Shown here piece after piece: positions 1 through 11,000 of a stretch of DNA of 64,000 nucleotides (position 1 is the first letter of the stretch; the number at the start of each line of letters is the position of its first letter). Origin of the DNA: Craspedostauros australis. Its lineage: Eukaryota; Bacillariophyta; Bacillariophyceae; Mastogloiales; Achnanthaceae. The notes under the pieces are model-generated. The model saw nothing but the letters and a program-made list of their open reading frames with translations, was not told the DNA's origin and made no database searches. Where the stretch lies: the NCBI GenBank assembly GCA_026770025.1, contig JAMXDE010000049.1, positions 248,001-312,000 on the forward strand. The letters run 5' to 3'. Made by a program: the position numbers and the translations under genes.

Positions 1-3000
1 GTGCCAATGGTGGCCTGGCTGGCGATGACGTCCTCGTTCTCTGCAAGACAGGACACACCGCCGACGTCAGTGGCATTGGTGACTCTGCCATTGCCAACCT
101 CGACATCGGTACGGTTGCCGGTCTCATCCAGACCACCGAAGGGCCCATCATTGGTAAGTTCCACCAATACGCGCTCTACGGAAAGGGCAAGACCATCCAT
201 TCATCCAACCAGCTTGGTGCCTTCGGAATGGATGTCAACGAACGCCCACGGAATCTCCCTGGAGGTCGCCAGACCATCATCACACCAGGAGGCCACATCA
301 TCCCACTGGCTGTCCGGCAGGGCCTGTCCTACATGGACATGGCCAAGCCCACCCGCTCCGAACTCGACAAGTATCCACATGTCGACTTCACAGCGGACGA
401 CGAATGGGACCCTTCTTCCCTCGACCAGGAGATGAACCTCGACGACGTCGCCGATGATGACGCCGCAGCACTCCAGCGCCGCGAGAACAACTCTACCGTT
501 CTCACGGCCTACACTGGTGCTCGCCAAGCCAACATCGCTGACAACCCGGGCAGCATCATTGCCACTCGCAAGCCTGCCGACTACGAGGCTCTCCGTCCCC
601 ACTTCGGCTGGATACCAGCTCGTCGCGTTCGCGACACTCTTCAGTGTACCTCTCAATGGTACCGTACCGCCGAGCGCTTCTCCATGCGCAAGCATTTCAA
701 GTCTCGGTTCCCAGCGGCCAACGTCGACCGTCTCCATGAGACGGTTGCGATGGATACGCTCTTCTCCGATACCCCTGCTCACGACGACGGGGTTCCCGGC
801 CATGGCGGCTGCACCATGCTTCAGGTGTACGTCGCCCTCGACTCTCGGTTCACGGCCGGCTTTCCCATGCCATCCGAGAGCCGCATCTCCGACACTCTCC
901 GTGATTTCATCCGTCGCCATGGGGCTCCTGATCTACTGATGTCTGATAACGCCAAGGCGCAGATCGGTAACAAGGTCATGGAGATCCTACGACAATACCA
1001 CATCAAGGACCACCAGAGTGAGCCGGAACACCAGCATCAGAACGGCGCGGAACGCCGGATCCAGGATATCAAACGCACAACCAACGGTGTGATGGATCGC
1101 ACGGGTACCCCCGATCGCTTCTGGCTGATCTGCACGCTCTATGTGATCGATCTCTTCAATCACATCGCGCAGGTCACCGCTGGCTCCATCACCCCTCTTC
1201 AAGCCGCCTTCGGACAGCGACCGGACATCTCCAAGTTCCTGTCCTACCGCTGGTGGCAACCTGTCTACTACCGGGTTGACAACCCCACCTTCCCCAGCCA
1301 GTCCAAGGAGCGCAGTGGACGCTGGGCCGGTCCCTGCCTTCACAAAGGCGATGATCTTACCTTCTGGGTCCTCGACGACGAGACCCAACGACTTCTTCCT
1401 CGGTCTGCCATCCGACCTGCCGACGACTCTGCCACACGCAATCTTCGTGCGGACTTCCCCTTCCCCATTGTTGGGGAGGACGATGGCTCTGATGCCATGA
1501 ATGTGGCGAATGGGGAGCCAGACGACGACATCTCCGTCCCTCCTGACTCTGATCCCATCGTACACTCCCTCGCCGATTCCATCCTGGCTGACCGCCGCGG
1601 CACAGACCCTGAAACAGTGGGGAATGCCAAGGTCCACATCCCGAAGTTCTCTCCCAAGGATCTCGTTGGGATGACCTTCATCCATGAGAAGGATGGCCAG
1701 CAAGTCAGAGCGGAGGTGGTGCAAAAGGTCAATGACCTTGATGCAGCCAACCACCAACGTATCAAGATGCTACTCGCACTGGCTGATGGGGAGACGCATG
1801 ACCTCATCTCCTACGTTGAGCTCGCCGACATCATCGAACGGCAACAGGAGCACAACGACGACCCTGACGCCAAGTGGGAGTTCGACTCCATCATCGGACA
1901 CGAGGGTCCCCTCTCATCTTCCTCTCCCTCCTACAAGGGATCCAGTTTCAACGTCATCGTGAAATGGGGAGACGGCTCCACCTCCACCGAACCCCTCTCC
2001 ATCATGATTCAGGATGATCCTGTCTCTTGCGCTGCCTACGGCCGCCGCCACGAGCTGCTCGACGAGCCTGGCTGGAAGCGCCTCAAGCGCCTCGCCATCC
2101 GCACCAATCGTCTTGAGCGCCAGGTCCACAAATCCAAGACCTTCAGCCACGCTCCCACCTTCCAGTTCGGCGTCCAAGTCCCCCGCAACCACAAAGAAGC
2201 GCTGCGACTCGACGATAAGAACGGCAACACTCTCTGGGCCGATGCCGAGAAGAAGGAGATGGACCAACTCTTCGGGTACCACACCTTCAAGTCTCTCGGC
2301 AAAGGCGCCCCTGTCCCTTCCGGCTTCCAGAAGATCCGCCTCCAATGGGTCTATGCTGTGAAGCATGACCTCCGTCACAAGGCGCGCTGCGTCGCTGGTG
2401 GTCACCTCACCGACCCCTGCAAGGATGCATCCTACGCAGGTGTGGTCAGTCTTCGCTCTCTCCGCCTCTCCCTCCTCGCCGGCGAACTCAACGGCATTCC
2501 AACATGGGTTGGAGACATCGGCAATGCGTATCTTGAGACCTTCACTCAAGAACGCATCTGCTTCATCGCTGGTGACGAATTCGGTGACTTCGCTGGTCAT
2601 ACCATGCAGATAGTCAAGGCACTCTACGGCCTGCGCACATCGGGCGCCCGATTCCACGAGGCTCTCGCCGACACCCTTCGCGACATGGGTTTCCTCCAAT
2701 GCCGCTCCGATCCCGACGTCTGGATGCGTGACGCCAACTCCCATTGGGAGTACGTCTGTGTCTACGTCGATGATCTCACCGCGACGATGGCTGACCCCAA
2801 GGCCTTCTTCGACATCCTCTCTTCGAAGTACGGGTACCAGCTCAAGGGAGTTGGTCCTATCAAGTACCACCTTGGTGCTGACTTCGGCCGTGATCCCGAC
2901 GGCACTCTCAAGCTCTCCCCGCAATCCTACATCAAGCGGATGATGGAGAACTACGAACGCATGTTCGGCGAGCTTCCCCGCAAAATCAGCTGCCCTCTCG

Positions 3001-3866
3001 ACAAGGCCGACAGTCCGGAGCTCGACACCTCTTCCGAACTTAGCGAAACCGACAAACGCAAGTTCATGTCCCCCATTGGTGCCCTCCAGTGGTGTATCTC
3101 CCTCGGGCGGTTCGACATCTCTGTCGCCGTCATGACGCTGGCACGCTTCCGCTCAGCTCCTCGCCAAGGTCATCTGGATCGCGCAAAGCGCATCTACGGA
3201 TATCTTCGCAAGCATCCTGATGCTGCCATCTGCTTCCGCACCTGCGTCCCCCGCTTCGATCTTCACTACGAGGTTCCCAACCATGACTGGATCTACTCCG
3301 TCTACGGGAAGACCTCCGAGGAGATTCCGGACGACATCCCCGAGCCGAAAGGCAAACCTGTCCGAACCACCACGTTCGTCGACGCCAACCTTCTCCACTG
3401 CCAAGTCACTGGCAGATCCGCTACTGGTGCTCTCCATCTGGTCAACCAGACCCCCATCGAATGGTTCTCCAAGCGTCAAGGCACAGTTGAGACTGCCACC
3501 TACGGGTCCGAGTTCGTCGCTGCCCGTCAAGCTACGGAGCAGATCATCTCCCTCCGTCTTGCCCTTCGTGAAATGGGCATTCCGATCGACGGCCCCAGCT
3601 GGATGCTGGGTGACAACCAGTCCGTCATCACCTCCTCCACGGTCCCCAAGAGCATGCTCTCCAAGCGCCACAACGCACTGGCCTACCATCGCGTCCGGTC
3701 CGCTGTCGCCGCTGGCATCCTCTACTTCATCAAGATCCCCGGCACGCAGAACGTCGCCGACGTGATGACGAAGCTCCTTCCATGGGCTGTCTTCTGGCCC
3801 CTCGTGAAGCCCATCCTCTTCTGGAAAGGGCACACCGAGTCCTCTTCCCCGACCTACAAGACCTGA
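1..3866 (+). CDS. Copia polyprotein (protease tail, integrase, RT, RNase H), 5' partial
   Basis: The frame is open from position 3; the first internal ATG at 228 is not the true start, because codons upstream continue the protease domain (ANGGLAGDDV at the very edge, just after the expected D-x-G-A active site). Integrase shows the D,D,E triad at codons 753 (MDTLFSD), 945 (MSDNA) and 1050 (NGAER), the last two 34 residues apart. Reverse transcriptase carries the YVDD catalytic box at 2763-2774. RNase H follows with FVDA, YGSE and GDNQS segments before the stop at 3864. It resembles the diatom CoDi group and shares organisation with element B at 20.1-25.7 kb, but not with the more classical element A. 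The protein would copy and integrate the element via a cytoplasmic virus-like particle. No lesion is visible. Confidence 0.9.
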   Translation, partial: ANGGLAGDDVLVLCKTGHTADVSGIGDSAIANLDIGTVAGLIQTTEGPIIGKFHQYALYGKGKTIHSSNQLGAFGMDVNERPRNLPGGRQTIITPGGHIIPLAVRQGLSYMDMAKPTRSELDKYPHVDFTADDEWDPSSLDQEMNLDDVADDDAAALQRRENNSTVLTAYTGARQANIADNPGSIIATRKPADYEALRPHFGWIPARRVRDTLQCTSQWYRTAERFSMRKHFKSRFPAANVDRLHETVAMDTLFSDTPAHDDGVPGHGGCTMLQVYVALDSRFTAGFPMPSESRISDTLRDFIRRHGAPDLLMSDNAKAQIGNKVMEILRQYHIKDHQSEPEHQHQNGAERRIQDIKRTTNGVMDRTGTPDRFWLICTLYVIDLFNHIAQVTAGSITPLQAAFGQRPDISKFLSYRWWQPVYYRVDNPTFPSQSKERSGRWAGPCLHKGDDLTFWVLDDETQRLLPRSAIRPADDSATRNLRADFPFPIVGEDDGSDAMNVANGEPDDDISVPPDSDPIVHSLADSILADRRGTDPETVGNAKVHIPKFSPKDLVGMTFIHEKDGQQVRAEVVQKVNDLDAANHQRIKMLLALADGETHDLISYVELADIIERQQEHNDDPDAKWEFDSIIGHEGPLSSSSPSYKGSSFNVIVKWGDGSTSTEPLSIMIQDDPVSCAAYGRRHELLDEPGWKRLKRLAIRTNRLERQVHKSKTFSHAPTFQFGVQVPRNHKEALRLDDKNGNTLWADAEKKEMDQLFGYHTFKSLGKGAPVPSGFQKIRLQWVYAVKHDLRHKARCVAGGHLTDPCKDASYAGVVSLRSLRLSLLAGELNGIPTWVGDIGNAYLETFTQERICFIAGDEFGDFAGHTMQIVKALYGLRTSGARFHEALADTLRDMGFLQCRSDPDVWMRDANSHWEYVCVYVDDLTATMADPKAFFDILSSKYGYQLKGVGPIKYHLGADFGRDPDGTLKLSPQSYIKRMMENYERMFGELPRKISCPLDKADSPELDTSSELSETDKRKFMSPIGALQWCISLGRFDISVAVMTLARFRSAPRQGHLDRAKRIYGYLRKHPDAAICFRTCVPRFDLHYEVPNHDWIYSVYGKTSEEIPDDIPEPKGKPVRTTTFVDANLLHCQVTGRSATGALHLVNQTPIEWFSKRQGTVETATYGSEFVAARQATEQIISLRLALREMGIPIDGPSWMLGDNQSVITSSTVPKSMLSKRHNALAYHRVRSAVAAGILYFIKIPGTQNVADVMTKLLPWAVFWPLVKPILFWKGHTESSSPTYKT

Positions 3867-3890
3867 ATGTCCGGGACACGCTTTGGGGAG

Positions 3891-4522
3891 TATTAGCGCA
3901 CGCTAAATCTCTAACAATAGCGACACCCGTCGACCAATCAGAAATCTTCACTTTTCTTACCTTTTCCGTTCCGAACGGAAATTTTGGTCGAAAATCTGTT
4001 GTGTCAGATTTGTGTCGCATTTCGCGTCGCAAGAATCGTTTTCCCTCAATCACAGATCCAAAAATGTCGTGGAAATTGATTTCTTGCCAAGATGAACCAA
4101 TCTGCCCAATCAGGACAGACTTGGATCTTGGGTGTGACACGTGCGAATCTTGTCCTGACCTTCTCAAGTGAATACGATCAATCGTGTGATCGTACTACTA
4201 GCAACATCGTGAGAAGACGTAATTCGCAACACGGGCTATCGCGGTGTTTTGTTCATTGACTTTTGCACCTCATCTTCACGCAGTAACACGCACATTTGCC
4301 GTGTTGTCTCCGTGTTAATTTTACTTGCAATTTGCATGAGATCATGTCATGCCTCTCTCATGCTCACAGTTCTCAAGAATCCATCTTGTGAGCTTGACAG
4401 CATTCCTACTACCATACGAATAATACAGTAAACAAACACTCTCCTCACCAACAACAACGACTTGATCACTCTACGTTCTCGGTGCGGTATCCTTCACACC
4501 CATCTACGATTACGTTCTAACA
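3891..4522 (+). repeat. Probable 3' LTR of the first copia element (ends tentative)
   Basis: Non-coding DNA starts 24 bp after the pol stop. A G-rich run (ctttggggag) at 3881-3890 looks like a polypurine tract, and the following TATTAG pairs imperfectly with CTAACA at 4517-4522 as an LTR terminus. With no 5' LTR in the window the ends cannot be confirmed by pairing. Confidence 0.4.
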
Positions 4523-4960
4523 CAGCGATACCACCGAGATACCACGAGGACACTGCAATACTACGATGACAGGATACCGCGATACCAGCGGATACCACAG
4601 TATCCATCACACGTGACGTCATATCAAGGCTTTGCCTACCAGGTCTACAGGAATGAAATATGTTGTGAATATTCCATCAGATTCAATCAATCATCAGATT
4701 CAACAAAACCTGAGAACGGAACAACAACGAGACAACGAGAGAGAAACAACAATGTTGACGATCAAGTCAACATCAACGAGCAACATGAGAGCAATGTGCA
4801 TGAAGGTGCAAGAGGATTGCACCAAGCAATGAGAGCAAGGAAGAGATGGATCAAGAGAGCATCTTGATCATCTCATTTCCCATGCTCGCTCACCAACAAT
4901 CAATAGCAACAACAGTAACAGTAACAGAAACACTTTGAGAAAGAGTGTTGACTACTACCG
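4523..4960. other. Non-coding spacer with short GATACC-rich repeats
   Basis: Between the tentative LTR end and the protease relic. Positions 4525-4605 contain several close copies of gataccac/gataccgc. Short open frames here are rich in Asn, Gln and Thr from CAA/AAC-rich DNA and match no family I recognise. Confidence 0.4.
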
Positions 4961-5395
4961 ATTCTCCGTGCGCGGAGCCTTCCAACAAGCCTGAACAATG
5001 GCATGAAGCATGTGTGTGGAGGCACGCTGATCGGACCAGACATCGTTCTTGCTCTATCCCATTGCGCGCAATCCTTCGGCGCTGTTCAGATGAATCGCCA
5101 CAACATCTACGAGACTTTCATAAATCATCCAGAGCACACTCCAATTTTCATGCCGATTCAGATCCGCATGATGTGGCTGTGGTGAAGCTGTTCGGAAGTT
5201 TCCAAATACATGTGTTTCCTCTCACGAAGAAGGAGGAACGAAGGTGGTGTGCTGATGAACTTTGGATGGACCACAACAACATGAACGATCCAACCACAAG
5301 CCCCACAGAGCTATGATTGGCAACAGTCTGCCCTATTACGCACCCAATTGACAAGTGCCAGGATGCTGCCAGCGTGGCTTGGAACATCAACACTC
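4961..5395 (+). pseudogene. Trypsin-like serine protease (S1) relic
   Basis: Frame 2 from 5003 reads KHVCGGTLIGPDIVLALSHC, the classic region around the catalytic His of S1 proteases. The frame then changes: SDPHDVAVVKL in frame 1 near 5155-5190 corresponds to the catalytic Asp block, and a GWTTTT segment and a later DKCQDA segment fall in different frames. No GDSGGP serine block is recognisable. At least two frame changes and an early stop mean no functional protease is encoded. Identification rests on two conserved blocks in the correct order and spacing. A multi-exon gene with tiny introns is less likely because no suitable GT-AG pairs were seen. Confidence 0.55.
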
Positions 5396-5399
5396 ATCA

Positions 5400-5864
5400 T
5401 ATCCACAAATCAAGGAAATTGTCTGCTTTGGCATTGGCAACTTCTCTCCTGGTTCGTCATCTTTGTCGGCTGCATCGGGAGCCATGTGGTAGCTGTGTGG
5501 TCTTGTGCGATATCATCGATAGACTGTCACAGCAACAAGGCAAGTAGCAATTCATCCCGCTCTGTCAAGTTGTAGTGGAGTACTACAATCGATGTATGAA
5601 GTCCGCGGAGTCCGCATCCTTTTCTCACACAACTATTTCCACATCCTTGAAAACTGTATGATCGGCGATGACGACGATAACAGCGGTGGCCAGACCACCG
5701 TCTTTGTGCCACACTGTCCGATGATACCGCACACGAACGTGCTGAACACCAACCGAGATCACAGACAACACAGCATCATGGTCATCAGCAATGCAACAGC
5801 GGACGACACGAACCTGCTGCTGTTAGAAGATCATGCCTTGCGGTCCAGCCAGGCTGTGCTGTAA
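5400..5864 (+). pseudogene. SRR1-like domain relic
   Basis: Starting at 5412 a frame reads KEIVCFGIGNFSP, similar to the opening of the SRR1 domain, and is broken by an in-frame TAG after GAMW. A later frame from 5592 reads TTVFVPHCPM followed by TNVLNTN, resembling the conserved MPHC...NLLW block of SRR1-like proteins. SRR1 proteins are linked to clock regulation and heme-related roles in other eukaryotes. Here stops and frame changes rule out an intact product. The similarity was judged by eye and is moderate; the two blocks are in the expected order. Confidence 0.4.
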
Positions 5865-6007
5865 ACGATGCGTTCGTGTGCACAATAACACGTCACAGAC
5901 ATGCCGGGCGTAACATTGGATGCATCGTTGATTGCCTCCTTACACAATGGATACCACTCTGACCACTAATTTTACGCATCAACTCAAATCTAGCATTCGT
6001 TCACTTC

Positions 6008-8073
6008 TTAGTCTGCTGTTGTTGTGATTCGCCCCTCTTCCTCAGCAGTGCCATCGGCCTCAGCCTTCATGGAGGGTGTCGAGGAGCGCACGAAGTTTAC
6101 CAATGTCACCCAATCCATGTATGAATCCACATGTACTGTACCCTCATCCTCATCTACAACCTTGTACAACTCCATGGACATACGACTGTACTCATCATCG
6201 ATACCCTCACTCTCCGCTCCCCCACTGCAAAACATCTGGATCTCCGTCATCAGTTGGGGTTGTAGAATCAGTTTGCTTAAATCTAGATGAGTGAACATAT
6301 CTTTCTCACTTTCAGCTGCCATTCTCATTGCTGCATCCTTCAACACCACACAGTTGTGTTGATGGGCGAATATCAACGCATCTATCATGATGTCTTCTGT
6401 GAGATGCTTGCGGGCCAACTCTGCTTCAAGAACAAGCTTGAGTCGCCAGAAGCCAAACTCGTTGGCCACAAGGATCAGCTGTTGCAGATCATCCTGTCCA
6501 GTGAGGATGGGAGTTGGCTGGTGAGAGGCATCTACATCATGGTGAGCGTTGGCGCCAACATGAGTGCCAGTGTGAGCAGCAGCGTTGTCACGACAGTTGT
6601 TAGTACAGGATATCTTGGCTGTGTAGATGCATTGGAGGACGTATCGGATGTGTTTTGGTTGAAGATTGGGAAGAGGGATGGTTGTTTGGATGGGTTCAGT
6701 TCCATCGTGAGCGTCATCATTCGCGCGGTGAAGTTGGGTTCCTTTGTCGATCAGTGTCTCAATGGATGGGAGTGTGATGATGAGGGCTTGGGCGTTTGCC
6801 TTGATTGGTTGTTGCTGGTCGCCCTGTCCACACAAGAAGATGGTGTCTGTCCTGTCCTCGGTTTGGAAGGATATGGCCGATCTTCTCAAATGTTGATGTT
6901 GGTCCTCTTGTGGGTACTGTGTTTGTGTTCATTCTCTTGCCTCTTCCGCTTCAACTGGTGTCTCGATTGTTGTTGTGGTTGTTCATTTGCTTGTTCGTTT
7001 TGTTGTAAGCGCTGCTGCAGTTGTTGCAGTTGTGGGTGAGCTGAAGGCGAAAGTCCTCTAATGAGGGACTCGATACACTCCAGCTCGCCGTTGTCGCATG
7101 CGTTTTGAAGGGGAGTGTCACCATCGTTGTTTTGGCAGTTGATGTTGGCCCCACATGATTCGATGAGGTACTTCACACACTCCAGCTGGCCCCAGCAGCA
7201 TGCCCAATGAAGGGGAGTGCGGCCATCGTTGTCTTTGCAGTTGATGTTCACCCCACATGATTCGATGAGGTACTTGGCACACTCCAGCTTGTCGTCCATG
7301 CATGCCCAATGAAGGGAAGTGGAACCATCGTTGGTTTCGCAGTTGATGTTCGCCCGACATGATTTGATGAGGTACTTCACACACCCCAGGTGGCTGTTGT
7401 CGCATGCGCTGTGAAGGGGAGTGTTACCAAACATGTTTTGGCAGTTGATGTTTGCCTCACATGATTCGATGAGGTACTCCACACACTCCAGGTGGCCGTT
7501 CCAGCATGCCTCATGAAGGGGAGTGTTACCAAACATGTTTTGGCAGTTGATGTTTGCCTCACATGATTCGATGAGGTACTTCACACACTCCAGGTGGCCG
7601 TTGGAGCATGCCCAATGAAGGGGAGTGTTGCCATAGTTGTTTTTGCAGTTGATGTTCGCCCCACATGATTCGATGAGGTACTTCACACACTCCAGCTTGT
7701 CGTTGGAGCATGCCCAATGAAGGGGAGTCCAACCATTGTTGTTTTCGCAGTTGATGTCCGCCCCACATGATTTGATGAGGTACTTCACACACTCCAGCTG
7801 GCCCCAGCAGCATGCATTATGAAGGGGAGTGGAACTATCCAAGGCTGTAACCTTGTTGACATCAACTCCTTCATGCTGCGTCTTGTTCTGCTTCTTCCAC
7901 TCCTTCAACACTGACAAGTCACCTGCCTTGGCAGCACCAAGGAGTTGTCTGTGTGTAACATTCTCCATTTTGAGAGGATGGTCAATGGTTGCTGGACGAT
8001 TGACGTTGGACGTTGAACGATTGGCGTTGGATTGACTGTCGAGGAAGTGTGCTGTTCGAGCTACCCATGACAT
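6008..8073 (-). pseudogene. Ankyrin-repeat plus BTB/BACK-like gene with a frame break
   Basis: Two minus-strand frames meet at 6886-6889. The upstream frame (first ATG at 8073, 395 codons) has eight 34-residue ankyrin repeats (TPLHWAC...LECVKYLIESCGANINC). The downstream frame (to 6008) looks like BTB (TIPLPNLQPKHIRYVLQCIY) followed by a BACK-like helix set (LQQLILVANEFGFW). Ankyrin-BTB proteins are usually adaptors, for example for cullin-3 ubiquitin ligases. The second frame lacks its own ATG near its start (it opens with TTG), and the ankyrin frame runs into TGA just as the BTB frame begins, so this is best read as one gene with a 1-2 nt frame change near 6890-6910. A very short intron or a sequencing slip in the CAA/ACA-rich DNA there are alternatives. 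Confidence 0.7.
7050..7845 (-). repeat. Eight ~102-bp tandem repeats coding ankyrin units
   Basis: The ankyrin section repeats at DNA level with a 102-bp period (34 codons). Units share long identical stretches such as cacatgattcgatgaggta, and two neighbouring units at about 7430-7560 are nearly identical. This suggests recent unit duplication or gene conversion. Confidence 0.85.
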
Positions 8074-11000
8074 GTCTGTTGTTGATGTGTTGGAGTATGG
8101 GGTTGTGTGGTGTGTGCGGTTGCCTCGTTTCAATGTTCTCCTCGTTTCTCTCCTCGTCTCTCTGTTTGTCCACTTCTTGATCGCACCCTGGTTTGGGAGA
8201 GGGCACTAGCGCTGTTCGGAGAGTGCGGATCCTTCCTTTTGCTGACCACGAACTGTGCACACAACAACGAGAAGAAGGAAAAGAACACGACACGCCCCAC
8301 AACATCGCTGTTGCGAACATGAGAACACCACAAATGGGAATCGTCGATTCTCGCTTCACCACTTTTGCGCGTGCTGAGATGTTCCCAATTCCACGAATTC
8401 TGTGTGTCAATGAAGTACTTTATTAGCTTCTTTCATGAGAAGGACACGTCAGAAAGGCGTTCAAATGAGATCTCTGATCATCAACCCGAAACGACCACGA
8501 AAGTGATGATGACGCCAACAGCGATGACGTGATGGAGGGAGCACCAAGATGACCACAATCTCAATTGCAACTATCGCACGTCACGATGTACGCGTATCCC
8601 CCAAGGAGTCCAATCAGCAACATGGTTGCCTGAGAACCGCACATGGAATATGTGCGATGCGTTGTACTACTACGAGTACGCAAGAAGGCGGTGGATTGAA
8701 TGATCATGTTCCCAACAAGTTTGACCAGCGAGTCATCAGCGCTCCTGATGATGGAGGGATGGGATGATCCCCATTTCCATATGCCAATACTCCAGCATTC
8801 GACCACTCATATTGCCACAGTGGTTGTCCCATGAGCCATCGATAGACGAGAGCACCAGCATCCACGGATGCTTGCAACCACAACACAAAATGGTCCCTCC
8901 ACAACAGAAGACGCTTTTGTAGTTGAGAACCTGCGACGTCCCTGAAGATGCCAAACAAGATCAATTTCTCGTGGCGAACGCCTGCGCAACATCCAAACAA
9001 TCATGCCAGGGTGTTCAAATGTATATGGATGCTACTCTCAGCATTGGCGATGAATCCCATCCATCTTGTGGCGTCTTCATCGTGCGAGATCCTCAAGTCT
9101 CTTCGTTGCCGCCAGTCCTCATCTCACAAATCAGCATCTGCATCAGAATCACCAACAACTCAGATGCAAGCAACTCAGCAAATCAATGAATATCATGCAC
9201 AACACCCACATCACAAACAAGAGCAACACCAATAGCAGCAGCATGATCAGCCAAGAACGATGCAAGAGAGAGAGACAAGTGTCAGCTTGGTGGACTCTGG
9301 TGATTCATGGAATGATCACCCTCGTTGGTCCCAATGGCACCACAGCCTCCGGAGGCACCCCCCTCTCTTCCTTGGTCAACTCCATCTTTACTATCCTCAT
9401 GGGAGTCATGAAGTCAACCTTGAGCAGCTCCAAATGATCCACAATTTTGGTCACAACTACAATAGCTCACCGCAACAATGCCACCAACATGAATGAATTA
9501 GCCTGCGATGGTGAGTATTCGTTCGATCAGTCATCGCTGGACATGCTTGAAACGATCCCCTTGAGGGATGAGCGAGATAACTACGACTACATATGATACT
9601 ACCATGTAAGCTGTGAATGCAAAATGTGTCAGACAACCAGAAATCTCCAATCTCCTTGAACATCAGCATCTTCTGCATCATGAGTAGCTCGTCGACAAGC
9701 GGCCAGCAAGCCCACATCGATCTACCAAACGAGTGGAATGAAAGCGATCGGCTATCGCCGTCACAATCGTCACAGAACTTGACTCATTCAGCCGCGCCCG
9801 TCACTGCAAGATCAATGCCACTGGGCGTCGATCGCATCGTTCCAGATTTACCTCGCGTTCGACATCTGTTAGATTGCGTTCGGCCTCCAGGAACGATTTC
9901 GCGCCCTTGGAAGCACCGAAATCACCTCCACCGTTGCATCAGCGTGCGATGTCGAACCGAAACTTCGGACACACGCCGAGTACCTCCAGCAGCAGTGGCA
10001 CGTGCAACGGTGACAGCTCCTCTTGCTCTTAGTTTGTGCGCTCCAGGCAAGAAGCCGAGCGTTGCATGGTAGAACGACGGCACGGAAGATGAGCCTTCGG
10101 CGGACAGATCGATGGGTACGCCGCCCCTGCGCTGCAAGATACTGTCGTCGGCATCATCCAACCGACGATCCACTTCACGCAACACTTGCCATCATGAACA
10201 AGCAACAAGCAACAGTAGAACAAACATGATCAACGAAGATGAGATGGTGGTCATGAAGTCGGACATAGTGGTGAAGTGAAGTAGAGCGGTGTGAAGTGCT
10301 CCATGCAAGATAACATCACTTATTATAACGATGCTGATGCTGATGGCAATATCGACTGACACTGAGTACCTTTGAAGGAGAGCAGAGTATGGTAGCCGAA
10401 TGTAGCCTCCCCAGCTTTGGACGGTGAAATGTTAGATCGTTGATCTTGTTCGAGTTGTGCGCTCTCTTTCTGCCTTGTTGTTTGTTGTCCAATACACCCA
10501 TTCGGCGAAGTTGGATTGGGCGGAAACGAGAATTCAAATGGCTCAGTCCGATCGAGAAATCTGATGTGAACTGGCATCCACGACACAAAAACACGATCTT
10601 GGGCCAAAAACCGCAAAGATCGTGTGATTGGGGTGGATGGAGGCCGGCACGATCCCTTCGTCCATGCTCACCAACATGGAGACTCTGCGAGAACTCCACC
10701 GAAGACAGTACCACACTCCACGATGCTGAGCAGTCCACGATACTGAGCACAACAACGAACAACAATGCAGAGGTGATGAAGCAAAGAGAGATTGAACTCA
10801 ATTGGGAACATGTTCTCCATCCTGCTTTCCTGTCTAAGTTCTCCATTTGGTCCTTTGGCACAGCGTCGGCTCACCATTCCTCACTTTCAACGCACCAAAC
10901 TCTATTCAGGTCGGATCGGGCAAAGCAAGATGGACTTCTTTGGCCCATCAATCGGCTCCAGCAATGCCAACATCAACATCAACATCAGCAGCAATGACTT

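Larger units (their letters stand above)
1..4522 (+). mobile_element. Copia-type LTR retrotransposon, 5' end outside window
   Basis: The 3' portion of a Ty1/copia element. The pol frame is open from the left edge to 3866 and is followed by a probable 3' LTR. Domain order protease tail, integrase, reverse transcriptase, RNase H identifies copia rather than gypsy. The 5' LTR, gag and protease start lie outside the window, so completeness cannot be judged. There is no stop or frameshift in the visible coding part, so this copy looks young. Confidence 0.85.

Noticed and set aside
201-920. 239-codon minus-strand frame
   Set aside because: Antisense shadow of the copia integrase region, with no domain of its own.
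7050-7845. Regular 102-bp repeats resembling a CRISPR-like or satellite array
   Set aside because: They translate on the minus strand as consecutive 34-residue ankyrin repeats within a long open frame; there are no short repeats with unique spacers.
9617-10072. 151-codon open frame
   Set aside because: No recognisable domain, and its second half overlaps similar-length frames on both strands.
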